Positions 23,885 through 35,261 of a DNA stretch of 64,000 nt are shown here, piece by piece. Source of the stretch: Sarocladium kiliense (Eukaryota > Ascomycota > Sordariomycetes > Hypocreales > Sarocladiaceae); assembly GCA_030734395.1 (NCBI GenBank), contig JAUZTG010000020.1, positions 1,426,001-1,490,000 on the forward strand, in the 5' to 3' direction. The notes under the pieces were generated by a model. It was not told the origin of the DNA, did no database searches, and saw nothing but the letters and a program-made list of their open reading frames with translations. Each line of letters begins with the position of its first letter. The first letter of the stretch is position 1. Position numbers and translations under genes: made by a program.

Positions 23885-26800
23885 TTATGCCACCGACGCA
23901 ATCACCAAAGCCGCCACGTTCTCTTCCTCGCTCCGCACGGTGATTTTCGTCGTAACGCCCGACTTGGACGAGAAAGCCATCCGCACAGTCGCGACCACCC
24001 TGCCGCCGGACACACTCTTGCCAAGCAGCTTGAGAGTGTGCGTGCTGGTGTTGACCGGCACGTCTGTGCCTTCGAGTGGCTGTAGCGACAAAGCCTGTGC
24101 CAGCTGCTCGGTTGCCTCTGTAGGTCCTGTCAGCGTCGTCATTCCACACTATCCGCCCATTGTACTGCTTACCTGCTATGCTCTTCATGCCGCTGAGTTG
24201 CAGGGTCTCTTCTGCCTCCTCTCCGGCCGCACCAATCTTCTCCCATAGATCGCTGAAGTTGCTGGCGAAGGTAGGGATGATGTAGTCGCTACCAGCCAGG
24301 TCAAACTCAGACACCTCGTACTCATCATCGTAACCAGTTTCCTCAGGCTCGCCAGTTGACGGATCAATCTCCTTGCTGGTGAACTTGAGCACGTTCGAGA
24401 ACGAAGTGATGGGGAGGGATCCCTCGCCATTGATCTTCTTGAACGCGACATACACCTTGCCAGGCTCATCCGTTGACAGCTTCTCGGCCGGAATAATGAA
24501 CGCCTCCTCAAGGTCCTCCTCATCTGCGGGTGCAGCAAGTATCGATACATTCTCCAGGACGGTGTCAGGCAAGGTGTTCTTGACCTCGTATTGAAGCACA
24601 ATATGCTCCTTGAAGATATGCTTGACCAAAGTAACAACATATTCCGTCTCGGCCTCGGTGAGTTCCACAACGGGTGACGACTTGAGCACGGAGCCAAAGG
24701 CCGCCATCTCGGGGATCTCCATAAGCTCCTGTGCGTACCTCTGGGCTTGAGCCGTGGCGGAAGCGGCGGCCTCGGCACCAGACGTTGGCGCAGCCTTGGT
24801 AGGTCCGACCTTGGGTGCCTTGAGCGTTGGGGTCGTTGCTGTGAGCTTCTTGGTGCGGTCCTCGGCATCGGCCTGTTCGCGGGTAACGACGGGGATCTTG
24901 GAGATGTCGAATGGTGTCGACCAGGTCGACTTGTCTTCGGATGTAACGTACATGACCAGTTGATGCTCGAAGTACGGAAGGGAGAACATGTTCTCTGCGA
25001 TATGTTAGTGGCTGCTGGATGTTCAGTGGCAAGGTGAATCATACCGTTCTTAACAAAGTTCTGCGCCATCTCGTCATCCTCCTCGCCCATGAGCTTGAGG
25101 TTGAGGGCAGCACGATCGCGGACCTCATCATCGACGTCATCCAGACACCTCGTGAGAAGGACCTTGACACTGCTCTTCACATCAGGGTCCTTCTGGCCGA
25201 CACCGAATTTGGCAAGCGCTGTGACCGCGGCGGCACGAACGATAGCATTCTCCAGAACGACGCGGTTGTAAATATAGCGAATATACTTGGTTGGCTGGGC
25301 TGTCTTGGGACCCTCGAGACCGATCAAGTGCAAGATACGAACAGCCAGCTTGGTAAACTCGCAGTCCTCAATGAACTCGCACAGGTGGGCAAGTGCTTCT
25401 TCCTTGGAGTCGGGCACGAACTTGATCAGGTCGAACATGCTCTCAACCACGGCGCGCTTAAACTCGTAGCCGCCCTCGTCGCGCAAGATGCCGCTGAGGA
25501 AGGTAAGCATACCAGCCTGCTTGCTGGGGAACTTGAGGCACAGGGTACGGATGGCCTCGACGATTGTGATCTTGAACTCGTCGGTAATCTCAGACATGAA
25601 GCCAGAGATCTGCTTCATGAGACGATCGACGCTGGCCTCGTTTCCGGTCTTAAGAAGCGTGGTGATGGCGAAGGTAGCGATGGAGCGGTTGCTGTTTGAG
25701 ATGAGAAGTTCGATGTCGGGGTTGCAGACATTGACGGCGTTAGGCTTGAAGGAAGCGAAGTTGTGGAGGATACGGAGGGCAGCGAACTTGGTGACGGCAC
25801 GGGGGGAGGTCAGGAAAAGCTGAAGGACATGGACAGCGTTAGTGACCTCAGCGTCAGTCACATCCCTCATATCGCAAATAGCCTTGGCAGCCTCGAAGTT
25901 GACCATCTCGCTCTTGTGTCGGAGCCAGCCATCAAGGAGCTGCATCATTGGCTTGCGAAGGGAAGCATCCTCCTCAGCCAGCTGAGCGGCCAATCGCACC
26001 AACATGACAAGGGCAGCGGGGCTCTTGACCGCTCCGGCAGCACCGAACTGCTGAACCATCTTGACCAATGCCATGCGATCGTGTGAGCGCATCTGGTAAA
26101 GAAGACCAACAGCGTGGTATTGTGTCATCGTCGAGTTGTTCATCGGGACCTGGCTGCCGGAGGAGGAGAAGCCGAGAGAGAAACCGCCGGAGGACTTCGT
26201 GCTGGCCGCAGCCTCCTGAGTCTCGCTCTGCCACCTCCTGACGACATCGCGGGCAATGGGGAGGAGGTGGTAGGATGAGACGAGGGCTGCGGAGGAGACT
26301 GAAGGGTTCTTATCCACGATTGCGGTCTTCATCACACGTTCGATCGACTGGACGGTCGTGGCCTGTAGCTGCGTTAGCTATTGCCCCACCAAGGGGTTAC
26401 TATCTTGTCGGAGGCACATACGTCGATGATGCGACATAGGGCACGGATGGCATTGGGTCGGAAAATGGCGTCGGTACCACCACCAGTATCCTTCATGATT
26501 GTGCTTGTGACCATGATAATATCCTCAGCAGAGTTGGCCAACTCCTTAATGGCCAAGTGGACCATCTGGCGGAGGCTGGCATCTTTGTTCTGGAAGAGCT
26601 TCGAGATGCCGAAGAAGAGAGTGGTGGCTTCATTTGTCGGGAATGATTCCCCCGTGTAGAGGAGAAGGGCGATCTTGGTCAGGAGGATTCGACATCTTCG
26701 CGGCTGGATGGGGGAGCTGTTGAAAAGTCGTGCTACATTCGCCCTGTTAGCTTGAGCTCCCTTATTGCCATGACAATCGCGGGGGGAGGCAGCGCGGTGC

Positions 26801-26899
26801 TCTGGACTGTATCGCATCCGTACCTTCTTGGAAGACCTGTGTACGGTCCACCTTGACCAGGCCGAGGTCGGCATCTTCGTCCTTTTTGCCGTAGCTCAT
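23885..26899 (-). CDS. SEC21: Coatomer gamma subunit (COPI)
   Basis: Gamma-COP is a large subunit of the COPI coat, which drives Golgi-to-ER retrograde vesicle formation; it binds Arf1 and cargo. Five exons (26899-26824, 26732-26422, 26362-25045, 24994-24173, 24117-23885) splice in phase to 919 residues, the usual fungal length. The protein opens MSYGKKDEDADLGLVKVDR and continues with the adaptin-like helical solenoid (EARLFNSSPIQPRRC, then ALLLYTGE and MYTG-type repeats) to about residue 570. An Ala/Pro/Thr-rich hinge follows (about 600-660), then the gamma-appendage beta-sandwich and platform (ILAAPADEEDLEEAF through the C-terminal EEENVAALVIASVA). No residue looks damaged. The gene is divergent from ATP12 and converges on the NIF3-like gene. 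Confidence 0.96.
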
Positions 26900-27867
26900 G
26901 GTGGACGGCGATTGTGGCGGGAAGATGAGGTGGCCGTTGTCGTGGGGAGGTCTGACCGGTTCACTACTTGAAGCACCACGTCGTCCTTTAGGCTCAGGGA
27001 TGGATGGACGGAGCAGGTGGGTGACGCGTCACGTGATGGCCATTATGCCACCTCGCCTGCCCCACCACGACCCTTGATATCGAGGAGGATAACATTGTGA
27101 CGCAGCTAAGTGACTACTTTAAGAAGAAAGTAATCCAGTTTCTTCCATCTGCCCGTTTTCACTCCAGCAACGGGGCAGTGCGGTCGCTGACTGAGCACCT
27201 TCAAGATCAAGTGGTTGCTAAATGCACTGTTCTTCCCAGGTGCGCCAGTTGATATCCCCAAGAAAACCCCCAAGTGTGTTATGTCACCCCCAAAGGCCGG
27301 CTTCATGGTAGTCGTGGTCGACACCATCCGAGGTATCTCAAACTATTAAATCAAAAGGCCCATATTCGTTTCCGGCAATGCTACAGTGTCTTCAGGCAGA
27401 TGTCCGCCTCGCTCTACGTATGGCTCTTGGCACCCGCCTCAAACGTCAAGCGCATAGACTCATGAATTTTCGCAATCTCTGACAAGAATCCAATTAGTTG
27501 CGAATATTTCATATACAGGCAGATGGACCGATGGAGTAGCGTTTTAAAGCAGACACCTTCGTACTTCATGGTTGTGGCAGGCTTCGTACCAGCCTGCCAA
27601 AAGCGATCTTCCTGCACCCCTAACCTACCTCCCTGAGAGATTTATACTTCAGATTCTCCTTTTGATGACATTTCAATCTCTTGTAAATTAATTATTTGGC
27701 TATATCCGGCTTCAGCTGGGTTGTACTCAGACGAGACGTCCCTTCTTTGGTGGACCCCTTTGCCTGACATCATCCGTACTATGAAGGTCCACAACTTTCT
27801 TCCTCCCCAGAAAGGCCAGCCACTGAATCTTTTTACTCCCTCACCACGACCACAACAATCCACAACC
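26900..27867. other. Divergent promoter region of SEC21 and ATP12
   Basis: This 968 bp lies between two start codons facing away from each other. Apart from the palindromic element at 27021-27036, small frames at 27106-27617 show no domain. Leaders of both genes lie here. Confidence 0.55.
27021..27036. promoter_or_regulatory. Overlapping palindromes: ACGCGT core fused to TCACGTGA
   Basis: GTGACGCGTCAC (27021-27032) is a perfect 12-bp palindrome, and TCACGTGA (27029-27036) is a perfect 8-bp palindrome sharing four bases with it. ACGCGT is the core of MluI cell-cycle boxes, and CACGTG is the core bound by bHLH factors such as Cbf1. The element lies about 122 bp upstream of the SEC21 ATG. Binding is inferred from motif identity only. 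Confidence 0.45.
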
Positions 27868-29035
27868 ATGCACAGCACGACGCGAATATCCTTACGGCTC
27901 GCCTCCGGGCTCCGCGCGCCGACTGTCTCGTTCCGTTCCATCTCTCAAACCGCCGGCAAGGCCGCCAATGTCGCGCCAATTGTCGGCACTGGCCCTCCCC
28001 CACAGCCCCCGAGTCCAGCAGCCGCGAACGCGTACGAGCGCGTCGAGCGCAGGAGAAGACAAGCCAAGCTTCTCAAGGATGCTAAAGAGATCCGCAGCGT
28101 CGCCTCGGGGAAATCATCGGGCGGATTGAAGAAGCGCTTCTGGAAGGACGTGGATGTGAAGGAGGTTGACGGTACGAGTCTCAAATGATCAAAGTCCCCC
28201 AATGTCAATGGCATCTAATATGATAATAGGGCATCTACAAATACACCTTGATCAACGGCCACTTCGACACCCAACGACGAAGGCGGTTGTTCACCTCCCA
28301 AAGTCGAAGCCAGCCCTCGCCGCTGCCCTTGCCCTCGAATGGGACATGCTCGAGTCGGCGCAGCAAGCAACCAAGCAACATCTCATTCCCCTCACGAGTC
28401 TCGTCTGCCGTGCTCTTGATATTCAGGCGGACGACGCGCTGGATAAGCCCGAGAGCAAGAAGATTCGCACCATTATTACGACGACCGTCCTACGCTACCT
28501 CGATACTGACTCGGTACTCTGCTGGGCACCTCCGGCCGGACCGTACGATATTAAGAATGACGCGGGCGAATCTCTGCGCGAGGTACAGAAGAAGACGGCT
28601 GATGAGATTGTTACATACCTGACAACTCATGTCTGGCCGGGAATCACTATCCAGCCTGTCCTCGATGGCGAGTCCATTGTCCCTCGCAAGCAGGCCGAGG
28701 GGGTTCGTGAGGTGGTACAAGGCTGGGTCATGGGTCTCAACCCCTGGGAGATTGCTGGTCTGGAGCGCGCAGTACTCGCTGGCAAGAGTCTGATTGCTGC
28801 TGCCCGGTTCGTTGCCGAATGGACAGATGGTGACGCAAAGCACCAGGACATCGTATCGCCCACTACACGTTTCGGCGTCGAGGACGCAGCTAAGGCGACG
28901 AGTCTGGAGGTCGACTGGCAGACGCTGCAATGGGGAGAGGTAGAGGACACGCACGACGTGAACAAGGAGGATGTGAGACGACAGATGGGCAGCGTGATGC
29001 TCCTTGTCTCAGGGACAGGCAGCAAGTCCGCTTGA
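27868..29035 (+). CDS. ATP12: ATP synthase F1 assembly chaperone ATP12
   Basis: ATP12 is a mitochondrial matrix chaperone that binds the F1 alpha subunit before assembly of the F1-ATPase hexamer. Two exons (27868-28171, 28230-29035) with a 58-nt intron give 369 residues. The N-terminus (MHSTTRISLRLASGLRAP...) is an Arg/Ser-rich, acid-free mitochondrial presequence, which is why I prefer the ATG at 27868 over in-frame upstream ATGs. The family core starts at KKRFWKDVDVKEVDG and continues LDQRPLRHPTTKAVVHLP, then LALEWDMLESAQQATKQHLIPLTSL and a long TTTVLRYLDTDSVLCW block. All of these are hallmark ATP12 segments, with the conserved helix-rich C-terminal half. No anomaly is seen. Confidence 0.95.
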
Positions 29036-30489
29036 AGTGTACTGCTACCCTGTATATGAATGCTTGTACGATCTAGATGTCATGGCAGCAATCGCAATCT
29101 GCAGCCGGGGTACATATCTTAGATAGACGGGAGACAGTCTCAGATTGGAGAGACTAGCATGTAGAGAGGTTCGCGGGCCTAGACGCAATGTAAACTAATT
29201 GCAATGCTTATCACGCATTGTCAGCATTCGGCAGAGCAATTGCCCGAGATTGAGCGTCGATATGGTGCTATGTCGTTGATAGCGAGGAGGTCATTTAATG
29301 GGCTTGCCACAATTACAAATAGACACGTCCCGGAAATCAACTATGCGAGGTCTCCATGATGCTGGTCTCGCTTTAGAGATGCGCCAAGTCGTCGAATTAA
29401 GCTCAGGGCACGATGCCATGGTTTTGGGTGTATTAGCTCGTACCTGTTCCAGCACGTGTCTCAACCGCAACACGTGGAACTTCACCTTCAGGCATGGTCC
29501 CTTATACTAAACGACATGCTCCACGACAAAGGGCCTTGTCCTGAGTAGCACCTTATGAAGAGCAAGCTATCATGCGGGCAAGCACTTCGGGGTACGTAGA
29601 ATTTCCAACTTGAACTTGCTCCTCGCTTCGCCTGCGCATTGCCCCGAATTACGAAACTGGATCCTGCTGCCGCCAAGAGGCGCCAGCAGAGCTGAAAGTC
29701 CTCAATAAGCATTAAACCACTCTGAGCCCAGCGGCCCAGCGCACCATGTGGACAGTCCATCCAATGCGCGGAAATTGCCCATTCATCCTGCAGCTCTGAA
29801 TGCTCCGTTGTCGAGGCAGACTTAGACGCAGCTTATCCCTTCAGTAGGTGATCGAAGGGAAGGACAACACTGGGTAGCATTCGGACCTGGTCTCAGCCGG
29901 TAGCAGCTCTGCAGCCAACGGACAGCACGCAAACCCGTTTCTCATCATGAATCATGAAGGACTAGAGACGGGCGATGCACAAAGCTGCCAAGCGAGCAAG
30001 CCCAGACGCCAAGTAGGCCCCGTGAGGGACACAGCCGCAGTTTTCTGCCTCTAGGCGCTCACTTCATCCTACATCTGGAAGAACCAACCCCCATTCACGG
30101 AGTTAAGCTCATTGCGAGTGGTGGTAATTCCTGGTTCCCTCTCTCCATAGCCCGCGTGGTCCGCGGGACACGCACGCATTCTTGTTGGCCTCCGAGCAGT
30201 GCGATTCGCCTTCTTCATCTGAGTGGTTCGTTATTCGATGCATCGTATTTAGGTGGCTTGCAACGCCTCAATACGCTAGATGAACCAGGGGTCGTGGTCC
30301 CGCGCGCAACTATTTCCAACGTCACATCCGTCTGATCTTGCCTTGTGCGACTTTACTACATACTTCATTCTTGCTTTGTATATTTGAAGGATTTGTTGGT
30401 TTCCAGGAGGTTGAAGCGAATTTGCGACAAGTGATTACTGAGGAGGGCTTCGACCAGAGGAGGAGTTTCGGACACAGACACTAGGCACC
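29036..30489. other. Intergenic between ATP12 and the aspartic protease
   Basis: 1.45 kb holding the ATP12 3' region and the protease promoter. Small frames at 29291-29760 are unrecognised. No repeat or RNA gene was identified. Confidence 0.45.
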
Positions 30490-32118
30490 ATGCCTTCGTT
30501 GTTACGCTCTGCGACGGCCCTTGCGCTTCTCGCGACAGAAGCTACGGCACAATTCCCCAGGGCTGTTACAGGCGATGGCTTCCTAGCCGTGCCCGTCGGA
30601 ACAGTGGAGAGACCGAAGAAGGATTTGTCAAAGGTGAAGCGAGACGACAACTTCCTCGAGACCGTCCTCGACAACAAAGACTTTTGGTACTCGACAGATC
30701 TCGGCTTCGGCAACCCACCTCAGAATGTCACAGTCCTTGTCGACACTGGAAGCAGTCACTTGTGGATCAACCCAGACTGTGCGGAGGCTTTTACGACGCA
30801 ACAGTACCGCGAATGCCTCTCTTATGGAGAGTACGACCCCAGCGACTCGGATACACCACCTGTTGGACCCTTTGGCCGAGAGCTGCTGCGATATGGCGAC
30901 GCATCGGATGCGAATACCTTGACCGAGGCGAGACTGCAATACTTTGCCGACGATGTATGGTTTGGCAACGTAAGGCTGACCAACCAGACCTTCGGCGTCG
31001 CTACCAGCAGCAGCGGAATCTCACAAGGTCTATTCGGTCTCGGTCCGGACCTGCGCGCTGGTTTCGATGGCACAGAACCGCACAGCCTTGTCCTCCACAG
31101 CATGGCGGATCAGGGCCTGATCTCCAGTCGTGTATTTGCTCTTGACCTGCGGCACGCAGAGTCACAGACCGGTGCCATCATCTACGGCGGTCTCGACCGA
31201 AACAAGTTCATCGGAACACTCGAGGCGGTTCCGATCGTGATGGGCTTGGGCGGCGCGGTTCGTCTGACGGTCTCGTTGGACAGGATCGGTATCACCATTG
31301 ACGGCGAGTCGAACTCTTGGAGACTCTCTGATGATGAGACGAATGTGCTGCTCGACTCCGGATCGACCCTCACTCGTCTGCACTTTGACGTCGCATACCC
31401 TATTCTTGAGGCGCTCAATGCACAGGATAGCGGAGAGGGTTACTTCCTTACACCGTGCTCCGCACGCGAAGCTCCCGGCAGCGTGAACTTTGAGTTTGGC
31501 GGCAAGACCGTTCGCGTGCCTTTCTCAGACTTCATCATCGATCTCGGCGACCCGCAGTTTTGCTACATTGGTGTTGCGATCACCACCGACCAGCAGATTC
31601 TGGGTGACACGGTTCTTCGCGCGGGGTACTTTGTATTCGACTGGGATAACGAACAGGTGCACATCGGACAGGCAGCCAACTGTGGTGACTCTGACATTGT
31701 GGCTGTTGGGTCAGGACGGGATGCGGTGCCGGATGTGACTGGCAACTGTGATGAGAGCGATGCGATCTTCACGGGTACTGGATCAGTGGTAAGTTTGTTC
31801 TTTACAGTTGTGAAAGCTCAAGGGAGCCATGCTGACAGAAGTGGCGTTGAACAGACGCGAACCAGCGGAAACGCCCTGCCCACCGAGGCCTTCACAACAA
31901 CCTACACCGTCACATCATGCCCACCCATCGACCAAGACTGCGAGACCGGCGTGGTTGTGACAGAGACGATCAATGCCGTCCGACCGACTGTCACAGTGAC
32001 AATGCCGCCAGGTGGTAGTTCTGATGATGACGATGAGGACGCGGGCGTGAGGCCAGACGCGATGACGGCATTGCTGGTTGTTGCTGGGCTGGTAACAATG
32101 GGCTGGAACATCCTTTAA
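30490..32118 (+). CDS. Yapsin-like GPI-anchored aspartic protease
   Basis: This is a pepsin-family (A1) endopeptidase of the yapsin/OPSB type, secreted and probably attached to the membrane or wall by GPI. The 542-residue frame begins with a signal peptide (about 1-20) and a short propeptide ending at the dibasic Lys50-Arg51, a likely Kex2 site. The two catalytic motifs are intact: DTGSS at 85-89 and DSGST at 289-293. The flap Tyr probably lies in the LLRYGDAS segment. The C-terminus has a Ser/Thr region, an Asp/Glu-rich patch and a terminal hydrophobic segment typical of GPI signals. Positions 31789-31854 look like a 66-nt intron (GTAAGT donor, GCTGAC branch, CAG acceptor); spliced, the protein is 520 residues, and unspliced it stays in frame. 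Confidence 0.92.
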   Translation: MPSLLRSATALALLATEATAQFPRAVTGDGFLAVPVGTVERPKKDLSKVKRDDNFLETVLDNKDFWYSTDLGFGNPPQNVTVLVDTGSSHLWINPDCAEAFTTQQYRECLSYGEYDPSDSDTPPVGPFGRELLRYGDASDANTLTEARLQYFADDVWFGNVRLTNQTFGVATSSSGISQGLFGLGPDLRAGFDGTEPHSLVLHSMADQGLISSRVFALDLRHAESQTGAIIYGGLDRNKFIGTLEAVPIVMGLGGAVRLTVSLDRIGITIDGESNSWRLSDDETNVLLDSGSTLTRLHFDVAYPILEALNAQDSGEGYFLTPCSAREAPGSVNFEFGGKTVRVPFSDFIIDLGDPQFCYIGVAITTDQQILGDTVLRAGYFVFDWDNEQVHIGQAANCGDSDIVAVGSGRDAVPDVTGNCDESDAIFTGTGSVVSLFFTVVKAQGSHADRSGVEQTRTSGNALPTEAFTTTYTVTSCPPIDQDCETGVVVTETINAVRPTVTVTMPPGGSSDDDDEDAGVRPDAMTALLVVAGLVTMGWNIL

Positions 32119-32987
32119 GAAAAAAGAAGAATTGCATTGTCATGAGTGTGAGCGATACCCAGGATACATGTCGGAGCGTAACATAGTAGCAGGTGATGTA
32201 TGGTTTTGTAGCATCAGCATCAATGAAGCATCAAGCTTTTGTCGTGGTTTGGCAAGATGCGGCCTGAAGTGCAGGGTAGTCAATGAGCTGCAACACGCTG
32301 CAACATGCAGGTGACGACTTCTTAAAGACATGGCAAGTGTGTAAAGCCTCCTGGTCATACTCCGTACTCTGCAACGTGCGCCTCTCTTTATCTCCGAGAC
32401 CTTACCAATGATTAAACTCAATTGGCAGCATACAAAGACAAGGTTCTGACGGAATAATCCCTCCCGCACCAACCAGCGGACCGAGGCAACGCAAACGTCC
32501 ACCCACCCTCGCGCAGCCAATCCCCAGCTTCTCCGCAGTCCCCATCCTCTCCATCGCGGGGGGGGGGGGAACCATTAGTGGTGGGGGGGACTCCCTACGG
32601 AGTACCAAGATCCAGACTGCGGTGCCGCTGTTGTCTGTATCGCCCTTATGACGTGTGGACTCCCTCGATTCGTTTCCCCAGTCTTTCTTCGGAGAGCTTC
32701 AAGGTGCGGAATACCCCTGCGGAATCTCGTCCGACCTTTTTGTGTCTTCCCATGATCCCATGTTATCTTCAATTCCGCGCTCTAAAACAGACAAGTTCAA
32801 GGCATCGTTGATAGTGAACACTGACTCACGCGACTGACACCTTTGATCCACACGACAACATCGCGGAATCACTTCCACTGTCCTGCTTAGTTACAGTCTA
32901 TAACTACCTGGCAGTGGATCGGTCCTTTCACGAGAGGTCCAACGTTCAGCCATACCCTCAGTCCTGTGTCCTGTCAACACCGCAGCC
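32119..32987. other. Intergenic, protease to acyl-CoA ligase
   Basis: 0.87 kb with the protease 3' region and ligase promoter. It includes a 12-G run at 32558-32569 and nothing that looks coding. Confidence 0.5.
32558..32569. repeat. Poly(G) run of 12
   Basis: 12 consecutive G residues, closely followed by a second G-rich tract near 32580-32590, lie in non-coding DNA. The stretch is a possible sequencing weak point. Confidence 0.85.
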
Positions 32988-35008
32988 ATGGTCTTCTATC
33001 CGCCCTCATTCCTCCCTCCTCTCCCCAGTGCGTTACCCTCTCCCACAGCTCGTCGCATGACGGCGCAATACTAACAATCACCGACAGCACCTCCTGACAA
33101 TCTCACCGTCGAGCAATTCCTAGCCACAGACACATACGGGAGACGCTCACTCGACACCTCACGCAACCCCTTCACTTGTGGCCTATCTGGGAAGACCTTC
33201 ACACCAACCGAGGTCGTCAATCGCATTGACTACCTCTCGCGCGCGCTTGCCAAGAGGCTGAACTTTGACCCGAGAGAGGGCACCGAGTGGGATCGCGTTG
33301 TCTGCATCTTCTCACTGAACACTGTATGCCTCTGAACTCACTAGCGACGCACCATCCGCAATTCGTGTGGCTAACACAGAGATCCAGATCGACTACATCC
33401 CAGCTGCCCTCGCCCTCCATCGCCTCTCCGGTATCACCACAGCCGCCAGCGCCGCCTACGGTGCAGAAGAGCTCGAGCACCAGCTTCGCTCCTCTGGCTC
33501 AAAGGCCATCTTCACATGCATTCCCCTCCTCGAGACAGCGCTTAAAGCAGCCAAGGCGGTAGGCATTCCCGAGGAGAATGTCTTCATCCTCCCCATGGCA
33601 GGTGCGGAGAAGAAGGTGTCGAATAAGGACGTGAACCAGCTCGTAGAAGAGGGCAAAGCTCTCGAACAACTCAAGGCTGTCAAGTTCGCAAAGGGGCAAG
33701 GGGCACGGCAAGTGGCGTTCTTGATGTACTCCAGTGGCACATCTGGTCTTCCAGTGAGTCTGAAGTATCCTGACTTCACGTAGATCTCTATCCTAATACA
33801 CGCTCAGAAAGCCGTCATGCTCACCCACCACAACGTCATCGCCAACATCCTCCAAGCCACCGGAATTGAAACTCTGCCCCGCAAACACCTCAAAGTCGAC
33901 ACCGAAGTCATGCTCGGCCTCCTTCCCTTCGGACACATCTTCGCCCTCACCCTCATTGGCTTCCTCTCCATCTTCCGTGGCGATGAAGTCATCGTTCTTC
34001 CCAAATTTGACTTTGAGCAGCTCCTGAAGAGCATTGAGAAGTACAAGATTGAAGAACTGAGAGTTGTGCCTCCGGTGCTAGTGCAGATGGCGAGTGCGCA
34101 GGAGAAATGCAAGCAGTACGACTTGAGTAGTGTGAGGGCTGTATTCAGTGGAGCCGCGCCGTTGGGAGAGGAGTTGATAAAGGATATCGGGAAGATGTTT
34201 CCAAAATGGCACATCTTGCAAGGCTATGGTACGAAACTCTGGGGATACCGAGCTCTGAACCCTTACACCATGCTGATACATCACAGGCATGACCGAATCG
34301 GCACCACTTCAGATGTGCTCACTCGAGACCGACATGCTCCTCGGGTCTTCAGGCCCTCTCATTCCCGGCATGAAGGCCAAAATCATCGACGCCGATGGAA
34401 ACGAGGTCACCGAGTACGAGAAGCGTGGCGAGCTGCTGGTCCAAGGGCCCAATGTAGTAGCAGGCTATCTGAACAATGAGAAGGCCAACGCAGAGACGTT
34501 CATCTGGGATGAAGAGGGCCGATGGCTCAAGACCGGCGATGAGGTGCTTGTTCGGAAGGCCCCAACAGGAACGGAGCACTTCTTCATTGTCGATCGGATA
34601 AAGGAGCTGATCAAGGTCAAGGTACGTATCCTCAACATACCATCCCTGGTGAGAATATACTAACCGAGGTTACAGGGCTACCAAGTCGCCCCCGCCGAGC
34701 TTGAAGCTCACCTCCTGGTCCATCCCATGGTCGACGACTGCGCCGTCATCTCCGTCCCACACCCTCGCTCCGGCGAAGCTCCGAAAGCATTCATCGTGAA
34801 AGCTCCACGCGCCCAGGACAAAGACCATGAGGAACTACATGCGTCTATTCACAAGCATGTTGAGGACCATAAACCGAGTTACAAGTGGTTGAAGGGCGGG
34901 ATTGAGTTCCTAGACGCGGTGCCAAAGAGTCCGAGTGGGAAGATCTTGAGGAAGATCTTGAGGGAGAAGGAGAAGGAGAAGAGGAGGGAGCAGGGAGCGA
35001 AGCTGTGA
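32988..35008 (+). CDS. Acyl-CoA synthetase / 4-coumarate-CoA ligase-like, PTS1
   Basis: This is an ANL-superfamily adenylate-forming enzyme that activates a carboxylic acid to its CoA thioester; fungal members act on fatty, aromatic or polyketide acids. Six exons (32988-33027, 33088-33323, 33388-33753, 33808-34228, 34287-34621, 34676-35008) give 576 residues. The P-loop motif YSSGTSGLPK (A3) is split by intron 3 at residues 214/215, and GYGMTES (A5) is near 353-359. A TGDEVLV block (A7) and the catalytic Lys in PKSPSGKILRK (A10) follow, so the enzyme looks active. It ends in Ala-Lys-Leu, a PTS1 variant, so a peroxisomal location is likely. For exon 3 I chose the third AG (33387), because a CTAAC branch lies too close to the first two and the junction then reads NTIDYIP, the family norm. 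Confidence 0.92.
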
Positions 35009-35261
35009 GAGTGGAAGCAACGTTACTGTGAATGATGTTTTGAGCGCCAGAATATTTGTGAATCATCTTTTTCTATGTCAACATGTTTTCAGCGAGCTGT
35101 TGGTAGTCTTGTAGGCAATTTAACAACAACCTATTATCTACATGTCTTGTTTGCCAACGGGTAAACGCAGTTGCTCACATCCTTTAGAGCCACCGTCCAC
35201 CATCATACTTTGCCACGACCCAAAGTCATTTTCAGATCACTTCCCACTCAATCCATTTCAA

